Shown: in pieces, positions 5,559-5,944 of the stretch
Numbering within the stretch: the stretch's first letter is position 1
Layout: each line of letters opens with the position of its first letter
Source of the DNA: Bacillota bacterium
Lineage (GTDB): Bacteria; Bacillota; Peptococcia; Peptococcales; Peptococcaceae
Direction: 5' to 3'
NCBI GenBank assembly: GCA_023443145.1
Contig: JAEZVS010000124.1
Coordinates: 1 to 5,944, forward strand
DNA: 5,944 nucleotides
Made by a program: the position numbers and the translations under genes
Notes under the pieces: generated by a model
Told to the model about the DNA's origin: nothing
Database searches by the model: none
The model's input: the letters and a program-made list of their open reading frames with translations, nothing else

Positions 5559-5944
5559 CAATTGAGAATCTTTCTTTGGCATACGAGGGAGAAGAAGCTG
5601 TTTTAAAGGACATTACGTTGAAGATTGAAGACGGTGCGTGTGTGCTTTTGACGGGAGAAAGCGGCAGCGGCAAGTCGTCTCTGATGAACGCCATCAACGG
5701 TCTGGCTTTTGCATATGAAAACGCACAGATTTCCGGACACATTCAGGTGGACGGAAAAGACGTTCAGAATTTGCCCCTTTATGAGGTGGCCCAACTGATT
5801 GCCAGCGTTTTTCAAAACCCCAAAACTCATTTTTTTAATGTGAATACCACCCATGAGCTTTTGTTTTACCTGGAGAACATCGGCCTGGATCGAAAAGAAA
5901 TGGACAGACGCATGGCGGATTTGTTGGCGGTTTTTCCCATCGCC
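5552..5944 (+). CDS. ECF transporter ATPase (A component), 5' part only
   Basis: The first 131 codons are present and the gene runs off the right edge. The product is a cytoplasmic ABC ATPase that would power the ECF module. The visible part begins with the usual beta-strand start MLTIENLSLAYEG, with Tyr11 placed as the A-loop aromatic, then Walker A GESGSGKSS (35-43, Lys41), and a Q-loop VFQNPKTHFFN (86-96, Gln88). The QNP form is typical of ECF ATPases (EcfA/CbiO) and unlike the FQD loops of the two upstream half-transporters. Signature, Walker B and switch His lie beyond the window. An ECF complex needs two ATPase domains; they could be fused in this polypeptide or come from a further gene, which cannot be decided here. 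The start overlaps the T gene by 7 nt. Confidence 0.9.
   Translation, partial: MLTIENLSLAYEGEEAVLKDITLKIEDGACVLLTGESGSGKSSLMNAINGLAFAYENAQISGHIQVDGKDVQNLPLYEVAQLIASVFQNPKTHFFNVNTTHELLFYLENIGLDRKEMDRRMADLLAVFPIA

Overview
The window holds one compact operon, entirely on the + strand. It encodes a TetR-type regulator, two full-length ABC half-transporters, and an energy-coupling factor (ECF) module in the order S component, T component, ATPase; the ATPase gene is cut by the window's right edge. Strong purine-rich Shine-Dalgarno sites, overlapping genes, middling base composition (judged by eye) and the protein families point to a low-to-mid GC Gram-positive bacterium (Bacillota), probably an anaerobic Clostridia-type organism. 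The sequence alone does not fix the genus.

Layout. Bases 1-155 are a leader without a convincing gene. They may hold the last codons of an upstream reading frame (stop at 45-47), followed by an A-rich stretch. A near-consensus sigma-A promoter (TTGATA, 17 bp, TACAAT) lies at 156-184. The -10 box sits in the centre of an 18-bp palindrome (174-191), which directly abuts a second, GC-rich 16-bp palindrome (192-207). Genes follow without room for further promoters: tetR-like (229-831), ABC subunit 1 (818-2560), ABC subunit 2 (2557-4278), ECF-S of the MptD/Trep_Strep type (4288-4872), ECF-T (4872-5558) and ECF-A (5552 to beyond 5944). Successive junctions are a 14-nt overlap, a 4-nt ATGA overlap, a 9-nt gap, a 1-nt overlap and a 7-nt overlap, so transcription and translation are probably coupled throughout.

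How the genes may work together. The two half-transporters resemble the heterodimeric exporter-fold family that includes the siderophore importers YbtP/YbtQ and IrtA/IrtB. The ECF module is an importer whose substrate is set by the S component. Both transporters in one ligand-regulated operon suggest they handle the same or related molecules, such as a metallophore, haem-like compound or cofactor. From memory, the streptococcal equibactin locus has a comparable transporter mix. The substrate is inference and cannot be read from the sequence.

Points worth a second look are the nested palindromes at the promoter, a perfect 14-bp hairpin with a T-run inside the first codons of the ECF-T gene, and an altered second coupling motif (Thr-Lys-Cys instead of Ala-Arg-Gly) in the ECF-T protein.
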